Shown: in pieces, positions 25,288-37,122 of the stretch
Numbering within the stretch: the stretch's first letter is position 1
Layout: each line of letters begins with the position of its first letter
Source: Botrytis cinerea B05.10
Lineage: Eukaryota; Ascomycota; Leotiomycetes; Helotiales; Sclerotiniaceae
DNA length: 64,000 bases
Reading direction: 5' to 3'
NCBI RefSeq assembly: GCF_000143535.2
Contig: NC_037324.1
Coordinates: forward strand, 186,001-250,000
The notes under the pieces: model-generated
The model's database searches: none
What the model saw: the letters and a program-made list of their open reading frames with translations, nothing else
Told to the model about the DNA's origin: nothing
Program-made: the position numbers and the translations under genes

Positions 25288-25309
25288 ACTTTTGCATAGG
25301 TAAGACAAT

Positions 25310-28300
25310 GAGTAGAGAAAATGGCGATATACCGCTTCAACATTGCACCAAGTGATAGTCAGTATTCCTGTATGGCTGAGTAGATGTCATGTTACGCTGT
25401 ACACCTCAGCTGCCATGAAGATGCCTGCGAGTTGCAGATCAAAAACTCCAAATTCTGATAAAAGCCTCAGTTCAACACCAACTAATGCAAACCATCTATT
25501 TTGTGATTCTTTTACTCTAAATAATTGCGATTTTGGCATTGTACAGTAGCATTCCGGATATTTGTCTTCCGGATTGTATCATTTTTGTCAAATTATTTTT
25601 CTTCTTTCTTTATTGGCATTGCAATATCAAATCTGATATGCAATGCTAATGATGTAGTATGATTGACATGGTGACACTAATGCAAGTGTCTATATGCGGA
25701 CCCGTCAAGACTTTTCCCCGCACGCCACCACTCTGATCTAGAACGATAATTTGAAACTTTTCGACAATTTTGTCCTACCACTGCCTGTTTATGAAACGTT
25801 ATGTTCTTCATTGTGTTGTAATTGTCATGACTCGTCAGTACCTGCATACTACCCTATTTGCCCTGTTAAGCTGCAACTGTTGAAGATCTTGGCTCATACG
25901 GTATACATCATCTAGCTGCTTCTCAGCTATTGCAAAAACGCCATGATTTACTTTATCGCTTCCGTCCTAGATTGCGATAACTGTTGGCGCCATTTAGTGT
26001 ACACATCACTCTATATTTCCCCCTGTTTGTAACCGACGAATTAATTGTTGCAACATCGCTACCCCTCTTTATGAGTGACACTAGCCCACGTCGTGTCTTG
26101 TTCGCGAGTAACGCAACGTATCGCGAACTTCGTGCTTTTGATGATGCCATCAGCAATTATTACTAGAATTGCGTGAGCAACGATGGAGTTGCAAATCTAC
26201 CCGCGGAGGTAACAACGCGAGATGTTGAAACATCCTTAAGCTTTGTAAATCTTGTCCGAACTTGTTTGCTGCTTGTACTTGAGGCTGCAATGAAGTTCTC
26301 GTCTTGCTCATATAATCCTTGGCATTGAATACTTCATTCAAGGACTCATGCATTTCGTTTCTTGGCTTGGTATTTGTGCATGTTTCTCAATGAATACGAA
26401 TGCTGAAACGTAATAGGCGTTACCTGTGGTGCCTGAAAAGAAGTGTCCTGTAGCAATAGTTGTTTTTGGGTTAGTAACTCTGATCGCTGAGATTTTGATA
26501 TTGTTGACTTGGGAGATATCAAACACGATCTTCGGGTGACTCTAGCGAGGGAAGACTTTAGACGGGAAACTTCATATCATTTTTTTGGAGGTGCTGGAAT
26601 GGAAGCAATGCACGACTTAGTCTTCAAAGTGTGTCGGCTTCACAATCACTGAGCCTCGTTATTGTATTGAAGAAGAAATAGACTTGCATAGTTTTCGCAA
26701 TCGACGTCAGAACTTAGTGGAAGCGATATCACACAATGAGTAGCCTGCATTAATGGTATGAATCAGGAGCGGGGAGGGCCATTAAAATAAACTTAGTTTC
26801 ACAGATGAATGTGGTATATTACTTCCGGTTCTCGATCAGCAAGATTTGAAGACTTGGTAATAATGCTAACTTTCGAATTCGCCCTAGAAGTTTGTTCATT
26901 TCTCCTCATTACACAGTCTGGCTTCTCATTATCATCCCTTTTGTCGAAGCATGACGGAAACACGGGTACAGATAAGATGAGTTCTGAGCAATATGAGTAC
27001 TGGGTCTGGATGACTTTGAAAAATTAAATTTAGAGCTGAGTGTTGAATAGCCGAGTAGTCGGAAAGTGAAGATGGATGCTTTTTTGTTGATATCGTGGAT
27101 TATTGAGAACTTCCCGATGGAAGAATCTGTGTAATCATCAAGAGGATTCGAACTGTATGGTTTAACTACTCGATCTGGGGTATTGTTGAAACTGTATCAG
27201 GATAATCAAGCTGCACTGGTCACGCAAATTGAAAACCCCTGTCTGATTCTCATGGCTCAACTTGCCAAATCGGAGCGATGAAAGCCGCAAGAAACTTCAA
27301 ATGATTAGGAGCAGAAAGAGTTTCAATTGGGTCTTGGGGAATATGTCTTTTGAAAGAAACGAGGGATGATTAAGTGGATTCATTAGCAGAGTAGGAAAAC
27401 AAGAACCCACCATCTTTCCTCCGCAAATTCCAAAATCTGCCCGCGGAAGAGAAATATAAAAATATGAATCAAGATCGGCCATGGATACTTCAAATTTTAT
27501 CTGCACCGGTTTTAGTCTTCCCTCAACAGTGGATATGTGTGTAAGAAGAGAACCAAGGACATCTTTGACAAAACTGTCTTTGATTAGAAGAGAAGTTAAG
27601 GAGAACATCCTTCTTCCTAGATGCATTTTTGGATATCTGCTTCATGTTGAATTTCCTTTGCGGTATCGTGGTGTGTGTTTGTCACGGGTGCTGATGTGAT
27701 TTAAGTCAGTATGGCGGCGATGACGCTAACTAGTACAATGAGGCTAAATGATTCAAGCTGAAATGTACGACTAACCTAAGTGATGCGGTCGCTAACCGAA
27801 CGAGTTTAGCTTAATAATACTCGCGATGGAGTGGCTATGGCGGGGTAGTTTATCGCATCTTGATTGGTTCATGTGTTGGACTTCATCTGACGCTAATTAC
27901 GTGAAGTGTGATAGGTGGAGTAGACAATGATCATAACCTAAGAGATTATATTTCAATATAAGAATCACATCTACTGATCGGTATGTCTGCAACTTGTGGT
28001 GAGTAGTCTCTGGAACACTTTCAGTTCCGGTATTGAATGTTACTGTCGGTTCGGCAGACTGAGATACGAGGGCTCGGTTCCGACTGATGTTCTCTCATCG
28101 TCGTTGCGAGCAGAGTCTATGAGAGTTAAAAGAAACGAAATTGGCGATGATAGGGTGTAAGAAAACGATTCCTCTTGGTAGATTGAGTATCGTCGTTGAG
28201 ACACTTTAGAAGTGTATATGAATTCTTTTTCGCCCATCACTCAGTACCTTTCGAGGGGATAGGTAGCACGGGAATTAAATTGATCATTGTCATATTGACA

Positions 28301-28330
28301 TGTAAATTTTGAACACTTGGCTACCATGGC
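25310..28330. other. 3-kb gene-poor AT-rich tract
   Basis: No gene can be supported. Frames are short and show no domains. A near-perfect dyad lies at 25616-25646. Two minus-strand frames at 26150-26526 lie next to each other and might be exons or remnants, but nothing identifies them. The tract separates the small-protein gene from the P450 pseudogene. Confidence 0.45.
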
Positions 28331-29928
28331 TCATGCTGGGATACACGCAACTTTACATCCATTTACATTCTTAGCTGTCAACTTCCACTCTCCCTCCCAA
28401 TCTTTATCATCACGACTCTCCAATCCCTTATACACCTGTGCGATCTTCGCCACAATATATGCTGCCTCTGCCAGCGCGTTTTGTTGTCCGACACAAGCCC
28501 GTGGTCCTCCGCCAAATGGCATATATTCCCAAGAGGTGGATTTACAGTTGAAGGAATTCCATCGACCCGGGTTGAATATTTCAACGCCATTTCCGAATAC
28601 TGTCTCGTCACGATCTAAAGTATACTGATTCGTATATATCGTTGTACCTTTGGGTGCGAAAATTGGAGCTTTTCCGCTTGCACCGCCTCCTCTTGGAAGT
28701 ATTGTGTCGCGGAGAGCAATGTGATTCATGATTGGGAATACAGGGTATAATTATACGAAGAGCTATAGCGCCGGTTCATTAGTATATTTATCTCACTCTT
28801 GAATTTTTACAAAATATTTTGGACTTACATTCGCGCAGAATATTCTGGAGGAAAACGTGATCTCTTAGTGGGCCAAATAGCTGAGAAGACGCTTCGAGGT
28901 CCAAATATTCTACTTCGTCTCGAAGTCTTTGATAAAGTTCTGGATTACGCGAAAGAAGGAACAATGTATTGCTGATTAGAACGTATGTATTACCCTGTGC
29001 TGCCATCATTCCCTGGATAATATTCTGACGGATTTCTATACGATCATCAGTCTGCTTAGCTAGACCTTCTAGAAGACTTTTCTGCATCGGTAGATGTGGG
29101 TTTGTTCTCATGGTGGTCTCTTCCCGTGTTGTTCCTAATGCCTTATTGACAAAAACATCAACGTAGTCGTAAGCTTGCTTGTGAGCAACAGTCGTGAGTG
29201 ATTTTGGAACTGGGAATTTGAAAGGACCTATCATAAATGAGAATCCCATTCCGATCATAGATGCGTTGAAAGCTTTAATGAAATCTGTTGCTTTCTTTCT
29301 TTCATCTTCATTGCTGGTATTTGGGGAAATTCCCATCAAAAATCTCAGGGATGTTTCCAAATACTTGTTTCATCAGCATTTCTTTTCTTAGTATATCTTT
29401 TGAACTGCAACGCTTGCGAGATTTGCTAGCAAAGGTTGTAGATCAACAGTGGTACGGCCATCGTTTGGAATATTTCGAAGAAACTGCTCAACAGCAACTT
29501 TGTACGACGACAGATCCGAGATACTCGACTTGCTGAAAGTAGGTCGTAGGAGAGCTCTAGCTTTCTGCCATGTCTCTCCATATGTAGTGATGAATCCACG
29601 ACCACAAAATGGCCCAATGACAGATAGTCTGGAGGGCTCATATCCCCAATCGTCATGGTTTGTAGAATAGACTACTTGTATATTCTCTGTATCTGTACTT
29701 GATGCTTTGATGGCGTAGCGATTGATGAATCTCTTGCAACTTCAGATCAGATCCAAATGTTGGATCGAGGTGGGGATAAGTGAATGGAACATCACAGTTG
29801 TGTTGTCGCGCGGTTTTGGCTCTTTTGATTCGTCGGTTGCTAATGACATACAGTAAGAGAGCCAAAGTCCCCACACATATGGACAGGATGATGTGAAGCA
29901 TTGTAGAGAGACAATGAACTGACAACAA
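28331..29928 (-). pseudogene. cytochrome P450 pseudogene (CYP52-like superfamily)
   Basis: The parts of an ER-anchored P450 monooxygenase are all in order: a membrane anchor (MLHIILSICVGTLALLLYVIS), the C-helix region with TWQKARALLRPTF, a damaged I-helix region (MAAQGNTYVL), ExxR (ESLR), and the haem loop FGGGPRACVGQQ; the ending GQQ and the general pattern recall alkane/fatty-acid hydroxylases. Introns fit at 29364..29411 and 28763..28828. Two lesions are visible. Near 29655 the frame jumps straight from the helix-A region to the B-C region, with about 35 codons missing. At 28746-28755, just after ESLR, four extra bases (TATAATTATA context) shift the frame before the YPVFP segment. Downstream to the haem loop the frame is otherwise intact, so decay looks recent. 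Confidence 0.82.
28746..28755 (-). other. 4-bp insertion in the P450, TA-AT-TA context
   Basis: The sequence TATAATTATA lies between the codons for ESLRI and YPVFP of the P450. Removing four bases would restore phase. The pattern TA-NN-TA is what Tc1/mariner or Fot1-type transposons leave when they excise from a TA target. The footprint origin is an inference. Confidence 0.5.
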
Positions 29929-30536
29929 CGACGACGACGACGATATGTGTTATCGTGCGAGGAAGGAGAGAATAGTTTCGTGTCTATTCAGTTTTCATTT
30001 TGATTTTTATAATTGTAGATAGCCAATTGTACTAATCCAATTCCACATCTACATCTCATGCAGTTGGTTCATGTGTGTTGGTGGCACAATCACGGCAGTC
30101 ACCTTTCAGTTTTTGACCCGCTGGCTGATCACCACAAAATCATCACAATCCATTCCGCGGAATAAGAAACATGGTTATGCTTCTATTGATCTGTGTATCT
30201 TGCCACACGCAGAAACCGCACCGCAGTGCATGTCTATTGATATGAGCCGTGACAAATGATGGGGATACTTTTTCAATTTCCTTGCAGCATATTATTTCAT
30301 ATGTTTTCAAATCTTCAACCGAACAAAGTAATGCGCTCTTCTCGCGCAAATTCTCGAAGTGGGATTTGGAAGACTACCGTACAATCCGGCATCTTTTGGA
30401 GATTTCGCGTAAAATCGTCGCTCGCTCTCCAATTATTCAGAACAGAGACATTCCCGAAATCGAGTGTAAAATGTGTTATGCAATCAATATTTCTGAAAAT
30501 TGAAATAGTGCAGTTGATATGGGACTATTTAATTGC

Positions 30537-32140
30537 TTACCACACAATAATAACCTCATTCATACAGGGAGTCCAGCTCCAGCCGAATTCTGTAAGTGTT
30601 GATTCCCGCTGGATGAATTCTTTTTCAGCTCTCAGCATCGGCTTGTCTTTGGAAGTGAAGATTATATTATCTTTTGAAACCTTGCTTTCCGCACGATAAC
30701 TGGTATCATTTGCTTTCTCGACAGTAGGCCAGAATTCTTCTATCAAGGAAGTAGTCTCTTCTTCATTCTGTGGCGGATGAACAATCTCTGTTAGCCAGGC
30801 AGCTTTTACCTTTGCTGTTCCTGTGAGAAGAGCTGCGAAGATTCTGGAACGTGACATGAGGATTCTTTCCATGAATAGTGGATTAATATTCACACCGTTT
30901 AGTAGTACGATGATGTCGTATGTACGGCTACGGTATTTCCACTAGAAGAAGGGTATATTATTAGTGAGCTCTTAATGATGCTTTGGTGAAGAAGTTGAAT
31001 ACAGAAGATTCAATTTACTCACCATGCCTTACTTAGTAGGATTTTTGGACATCAAATCTTTAGTCGGCTACTGGGTCAAACGCGGGGATATGAAAAACGC
31101 CTTTTGAGAGGCACGCCTTGCGTCATCTCTGACAATGACAAGCTCATACAAATCGTCAGTAGAGTGTCAAAACTGCGCGCCAACGAGCGGGCTGAAAGTC
31201 GTATATTCATGATATTCCTGATCTTCCAAGACCAGAGGAAGAGGGCCAGCTTCGAGGTACCGTAGGCTGCGTAAATCGGGATCACGGATTTTATCTTGTT
31301 GTGATGATGGATGAGCTAAAGGCAGAACCACACCAGATGTCATAGTCTAGTTTTCGAACTCCTTCTAGACATTCAGGGTTTTTGCCATTGCTCCGAGGAG
31401 GGACGAAGGCAAAATAGACGCGTCGCATATATCTAGCTTATGTATAGTAGTAGTAGCAGCCAATGCCGGTTTTGTGAAGAGAGTATTTGATCCCAGGATC
31501 GGAGTCATGTTCCAGTAGACATTGAGTGCCGTAGCAATAAGTGGGCCGGTCATCTTAAAGTATCAGACTGGCAATCGTAGAGAAGATTTTGTACTTATAT
31601 GAGAGGTCAGAAAACGAATATAATGAGCTTTGTTCTTCCATCTATCAACTGTAACTCTTTGTGCTCCAGATATGGTCGCCTCGGGGTCGAGCCATGTGCA
31701 ATAAGTTGTGAGAGCTCCAAAACTGTATACTATAGGCTTTGGTAGACCTGCTATGCCCATTTAGTGACGTCTAAAAGATTTCCATGATGTGACAAACCTG
31801 TCGACCCAAACGTATTCGATATTGTGCACCTAATATCCGGAAGATCCAAGCATCCCAATATATCTTAGCCTCAACCCTTTCCAAGAGTCTCTTCAATTCA
31901 CTCAGAACATTTGTTGGTTGAGTTGGCGTAGTCGCCGTATGACACCATGCTAGTAGTGATCCCAGCCTCCTTGTCAGGATTGATGAGAACACAAAAGAGC
32001 CGGTCCGGCTCAAGACGAGTCCTATCATCAATGACAGTGGATAAAAGCAGTTGGCTTCCTAATCAGGGGCTCAAGAAAGGTCGCCATTTTCAGCTCTGGT
32101 TTGTGCCGAGCCAGCGGATGAACTCAATCCAAACCTAATA
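30537..32140 (-). pseudogene. decayed adenylate-forming (NRPS-like) enzyme
   Basis: Pieces of one AMP-binding enzyme are found in the expected order on the minus strand but in shifting frames with stop codons. They are an N-terminal piece near 31930-32020 (VLINPDKEAGITTSMVSYGD), the nucleotide-binding A3 region at 31745 (GLPKPIVYSFGAL, normally STGLPKP), a centre piece near 31200-31290 (YLEAGPLPLVLED...FSPLVG), LYELVIVRDDARR near 31130, and a C-terminal piece at 30537-30930 (DIIVLLNGVNINP, then WPTVEKAND and KVSKDNIIFTS). Such enzymes activate carboxylic acids, often with carrier and reductase domains; I cannot identify those here. Large parts are missing between the N-terminal piece and the A3 motif. 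Confidence 0.65.
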
Positions 32141-32217
32141 AAATCTTGGTAAGAAGGGGATGAGAATCGTTCAGAAAGATTTATGTCATATTCATATTAC
32201 CAGGGCGAGATGTAAAA

Positions 32218-32252
32218 AAAAAAAACGTGGGGGACTCCCCCTGACCCCTCAA
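32218..32252. repeat. GC-rich dyad cluster next to poly-A
   Basis: A run of about ten A residues is followed by GTGGGGGACTCCCCCTGACC, a G5/C5 hairpin in AT-rich DNA. It is similar in layout to 9211-9234. Possibly a small dispersed GC cluster; not coding. Confidence 0.45.
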
Positions 32253-32489
32253 GCAAACAAAAGGACTTCCGGGTGTTTTGCTTAATCTGGCAAGCAATAG
32301 TTCCTTGCCACGAATCTGCATTCAAATTATGGCGCAGCATGCCGCTATATCTGCTTACTCTGATACCCTTGTTGTCCAATTAAACTACCGACGTTCGATT
32401 AGAGAGAAGAAAAGCATATGTAAAAGGAAATTCCAGAATCATCTTTTCCTACAAATCTACATCATATTCAACTTAGCATCTTAATAATT

Positions 32490-33178
32490 TTGTCTATGGC
32501 TCCTATTCCGAAATTCAAATCCGCTTTGGAGGCTTCCTCGTATCAAAGCCCCGATGGTGGACCTGCTTACTCCCTTCTTCGTAAGAAGGTAGTAGATATG
32601 GCCATCGCTATGGGTTATGATGCCAGTACCATGGTAGAATGTGGTGTGAATTGGTCCGATGACCACGATCCGTTCAAACATGTCAAAAACCATGCATATC
32701 CGCATTATGTTAACCAATGCAACTTTCGGGTATTCCAGTCGTTTGAGGCACAACTAGGAAAAAGATTCCAGGATCTTTTAGATACTAAACACATCGGTGT
32801 TGTGGTGAAGACATACACGATTGATCTCAAGAGAGTTGTGAAATTTCCAGACTCGGTATGTTACTAGCGCAGGATGATTTTGGCTCCAGACTAATCGTAA
32901 GCCAGCTTATTGTTGCAAACCATATTACTGAGGTTTTACCCGATCGTTATTTTGGGGTGACATCTATATGGTCACTTCAGCAACAGGCTATTGTGGCTGA
33001 CTGCAGAGGTTATGTGGTATTTTTTGATTACGATCAAGGAGTGCCGGCAAATTTGATCGAGGCCGGTGGCGTATATAAGGATTTGTACGACGCGTTGGTT
33101 GAGCGAAAGGAAAAGGAAATAGCCATTGCGGCGAAATGGGAGGAAGAGCACCCCAAAAAAGTCAAGGCAGCTCTTTAA
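32490..33178 (+). CDS. hot-dog thioesterase-like protein
   Basis: Two exons: 32490..32855 and 32906..33178, joined by a 50-nt intron with GTATGT, GACTAAT branch site and CCAG; 212 residues. The pattern of an N-terminal helix (YPHYVNQCNFRVFQSFEAQL), then strands VVKTYTIDLKRVVKFPD and SIWSLQQQAIVADCRGYVVFFDY fits the 4HBT-type acyl-CoA thioesterase-like family common in fungi. These proteins are predicted to hydrolyse acyl thioesters, but the substrate is unknown. The C-terminus is Lys/Glu-rich. The alternative start at 32496 has a good context. It lies beside the decayed adenylating enzyme in opposite orientation and may or may not belong to the same former cluster. Confidence 0.75.
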
Positions 33179-35481
33179 ACCTCGTTCTTCATTGTTTTGT
33201 TGCAGTCAAAATCGACCCGACAGGACTTTTGAATGTTTCCCACTCCAAACACCCGTAGTATATTGTCTTTTACACACAAGAATTCCAAAATAGCAACTTC
33301 AATTGGGAGTTTGACTTGCTAATGTGTAGACCACTCGAAAATTGGATCATAATTGTCTTTCGAAATTCGCTTTTGAGTGAGATCACTTATGTTTAAGCTG
33401 CCGAATGATGTTTTCGTATACGGGAAATTGTTTATGGTTCCAAGGTTGGGCTTGACTAACCTACGCCATAATAGAGACACTGTACAACACTACAAATACC
33501 TTGACATTCAAAGTGTCATTTTCACCTCTAAATATAACTGCTTTAAATCCGCTTCATTCGCTAATTGCCCTCCGAAGTCTCCTCGCATCTTCATCTACCT
33601 ATTGTATCTTTGAATTCCCGCCCTAGATCCTCTCTTCGTATCGTGAATTATCATAGAACTCATTCCAAGTTTCAAAGACTACTCAGTCTCCGAGCTTCGT
33701 AAATCTTGCACGTGCCTCGAATGATGTTTGATGTTTCATGCACAACTCAATCTTACATGAGATCTCATATGAGACCTGATACAAGACCTCCTATAACATG
33801 CCATAATCAGACATACATCACTGCACACTTGACATCTGTCACAGCACCCACAATACCCAGATTATCTGTACTCGTCTCTTTCGCGCCTGCATCAATACCG
33901 CATTCAAACCCACACAAAATCTCCAAAAACAAGATCAACTCGCATAAAAACATATCGGTAAAAGGAAGCGCTACACGAAGTAACACAAAACATAAGACTC
34001 GACCAATCCGAATCAATGGACAGTTGCACTCCGTCCGCATAAACCATGCGCAGAAGCGCGATAAACGGGTTGGGACATTTTGACGGGTGTCACTGTATAC
34101 TTTATGCAATGCTCCTTGCTTGGAGTGAATGTAACATTGTAGATAGATTGAAGATTAGATTGTATGAAGAAGGATAGAAAGAATAGGGCAATGAGATATT
34201 AGGATTTGAGACATTCGTAATGTTTGCAACGTTTTTGTGAAATTGCGGATATAAATTTTGGTATTTTGTGGTAGGTAAACGGATGTCGGCATTGGTTTCT
34301 GGTCATTCATAGAATCTTGATTGCAAATGATTGATGAAAGTCGAAATATATAAGTTCAACGCAAAAACTTTGACCAAAACAAATGAAGTACTTTGAAAGG
34401 ACGAAAAATCATGCTTGATATCATGACATCCTTGAATCAGTACCCCGCAAAAGCTTGTTTGCGGGGTTTCCAGATTGATAACTTATTGCAGATCTGAACA
34501 TGGATAAAGATAACGTTGCATGCCTTGTATGGCCTGTGTGCGCGGCCCCCACAAAGCTTGTGTTTCCCAAGAATCCTGGTGCCGTTTTTTATATGAAATT
34601 TGTCTCTTCTCTCACCCGTGCCAATGCTCATTTCACATGGCTTCATGCATATACGGTAGATGGCTCGCTGCCGTTGGTAATTTGCAATCCATCCAGTGAT
34701 AACTAGGGAAGGGAACTTGCTTTTGATGGGCCAATCAGTATGTGTGTCTTTCGCAATGAACCGTCAGATATGTCTATGATATCCAAAACAGAGAAAAGTC
34801 TTCCATACAAGCGGTTTGCGATCATGTAACGTCATACTGGCAATGTACCTCGTGGCTCAATCAAGATACTCACATCGTGGATACCCTATGAGAAGCCGTT
34901 GAGGTATCTTCACATAGGTATGATTACCATTGTGTGGGCAGTTGTCTCCGGAGGAATGAAGTACTGGATTTTGTATATATTCGATGTACCAGGTTATTAC
35001 AACCAATCTGGTTTCTCGTTTTCTCTCATCCCTTCTATCTATCATTTGCCGAACTTACCCCCACAGATCTGACGTAGTTACGAACATAGATATAGATATG
35101 GTGTCTTTTTCACCCTTTGCTTTATGGCCATCATCTTCATGTTCGAGATCTGGCTCCCAAAAGCGCTCAAGAATTAAGTCAAGATTTCCATCAAAGATTA
35201 CAGGACGAACCTCATATACGATATACCGTACACAGAATACTTCCCGTGAACAACTTCTTATTCCTTCCGATCGTATCATCGTCGAACCCACTCAAAGTCG
35301 TCAAGAGTCACGTCGATCATCACTTGGCCAAAATTGGCACTTGTCAAACCACTCCAAATGCACAAAACCGGAGGCAAACAATTCATATAAGGAATTTGGA
35401 AGTTATTATCTACTTACAGTGATACCAAGACCTGCTCCCTCAACGGAAAGATCACTATCAGATAAGAGAAGTTCGACAACA
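33179..35481. other. 2.3-kb intergenic region
   Basis: No supported gene. A Thr/Ser/His-rich frame at 33706-34083 has no domain. A strong inverted repeat lies at 34442-34467. The 500 bp before 35482 are open in the frame of the next gene but look like leader sequence. Confidence 0.45.
34442..34467. repeat. perfect 10-bp inverted repeat
   Basis: ACCCCGCAAA and TTTGCGGGGT face each other across a six-base loop (AGCTTG). GC-rich stem in an AT-rich region; would form a stable hairpin in RNA or single-stranded DNA. Confidence 0.8.
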
Positions 35482-35845
35482 ATGGCGTCAAATTTTCCAT
35501 CTTCTGCTGACGGAACGAACAACATCTTTGGGGAATCATTTGGATCTGCAACAAAAGATGTACATGGCGAACGACGCAGATCATATGGCATTGGTGGAGC
35601 GGGAAATATTCGTAAGTAATCTTTGTTGTTTTTCCCCACTTGGATAGAGTGATATTTCAACAAATTAATCTGACAGTCATAAACATACAGGCAGACCATC
35701 CGAAGTGATTTATACACCAAGAGAGAGACGTAGGTCTAGTGCCTTCAGTAGTCCCTCAATTTTTCCATCAACCTCTCCCGACACGAAGAAAGAGAACTTC
35801 CTATCATGGCTTGGAATCAGAGGTGGCAGAAATTATGAGAAATAG
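35482..35845 (+). CDS. small DUF3602-like protein
   Basis: Two exons, 35482..35611 and 35691..35845, give 94 residues. The 79-nt intron (GTAAGT to ATACAG) falls inside the codon after Ile of GGAGNI, and joining gives GIGGAGNIRRPSEV. Gly-Gly-Ala-Gly-Asn-Ile is the repeated motif of the fungal DUF3602 family; only one full copy is present here, so the protein is at the short end. It is rich in Ser and Arg with no membrane segment, probably intrinsically disordered. The biochemical role of the family is unknown. The start ACAACAATGG is chosen over the longer upstream open frame, which has no family resemblance. Confidence 0.72.
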
Positions 35846-37122
35846 TACTTGAAAGGCGTGAGAGATGTGCTTTGAAAGGAAGGGAGAACACAAAATTGAT
35901 GGTTGTGATATATGATGATGATGATGATGATGACGATGGGTTATGGTGAGAGCAACTAAGCCAATGAAATGGGCTTGGGGTATAAAATGGGAGGATTCGC
36001 AACAAAAAAGAAAAAGATGAAAGCAGCATTTCTTCCTAGTTGAAAAATTCATTTAAAATGAAACTGATCATTTTGAGATGCAAAACGAGAGTTCCTTTGG
36101 ATGTAGCCCTGATGTAACCTTGATAATTCCAAAACAACTTTGATAATGAATATAGACCATAGGCCTTAGGTTGATAATGGCAATAGAATGATTTGCCATG
36201 AGAAGGGTATCTGTCAATATCTAGAATTCCCCCGAGTATATGCATGATTAGATATGGTAAGGCATATTCGTCCCATTGCAAATATACGAATACGAGAGTT
36301 GTTGGTTTCCACTAGAAAGCCTGATCAACACAGCCTGAAGGTATTCATTTCAGCTCTTGACGGGGGATCGGGGAATGCTTCAAGGCGAAAGAGAAGAAGA
36401 TGAAGATGGAGGAAGAGAAAGGAAAAGAACGGAAAGGAGGTGTAATGTTACAATTTCATACATGCGATGATAATCTGTATCGTATCTCCTCGCTCGTAGG
36501 TATGTGATGTGATTTCATGGTCAGGTGACTCAATTTCGAAGCGGTGGCAGGTTAGGTAAGCATCGGAGAATTGGGCTTCACTCCAGATTTTTGCCACGCG
36601 GGTCTGCTTCCACTGCGCAAACTGTCCGTGCCACCAACACCACTAGTACAGTACAGCCTTTCAACAATGCAATGCAATTGGTAGCTAATCAACAAGGCGC
36701 AGGTAGGTGGATGTCCAGGTGAATCATTCAAGGTTCATCTATCCGAATTCGACCTCTTGAAGAAGAAACCGCCTCCATCTACTAGCGCTGCAATGCAAAT
36801 ACCAAGTCTATTTCTATTCACCTGCATTCAAGTTTAACTTGGTATCATTCATTCTTAATCCATAATAAATAACAACGGCAGCGACAGCATCAAAATCCAC
36901 AGCGGGAAGTATGATTATACTTGGAAACATCATTTCCCAGTTCATTGTGAGTTATACGCAACGACAACTGCTCTTTTGCCACTATTCTTCTGATCAGAGC
37001 TATCAGATCAGATCACTAATTTCAACTCTCTCCAATAGTCCCAATATCATATCAGAAACCACACCTAAGACTACTTCTTCGGCTTAAGCATCTGCTGCTA
37101 GGCCGATCCTCACATTAGTTAC
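35846..37122. other. intergenic DUF3602-NYN
   Basis: No gene recognised. An ATG trinucleotide repeat lies at 35911-35935. The 300 bp before 37123 are probably promoter and leader of the NYN-domain gene. Confidence 0.5.
35911..35935. repeat. ATG trinucleotide microsatellite
   Basis: About seven tandem ATG units, slightly interrupted by ACG, just after the DUF3602-like stop codon. Noncoding. Confidence 0.8.

Noticed and set aside
26150..26526. Two adjoining minus-strand frames as a possible two-exon gene
   Set aside because: No recognisable domain and no convincing splice pair; kept only as a remark in the gene-poor tract.
27140..27170. GTTCGAATC resembling a tRNA B box on the minus strand
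   Set aside because: The flanking five-base arms do not pair and no anticodon or acceptor arm is found at the right distance.
33706..34083. 125-codon plus-strand frame rich in Thr, Ser and His
   Set aside because: No domain, no splice partners and no sign of a promoter; composition is what AT-rich DNA gives.
34984..35481. Upstream extension of the DUF3602-like frame
   Set aside because: In frame, but the sequence shows no family resemblance and the ATG at 35482 has the better context and fits the usual short size.
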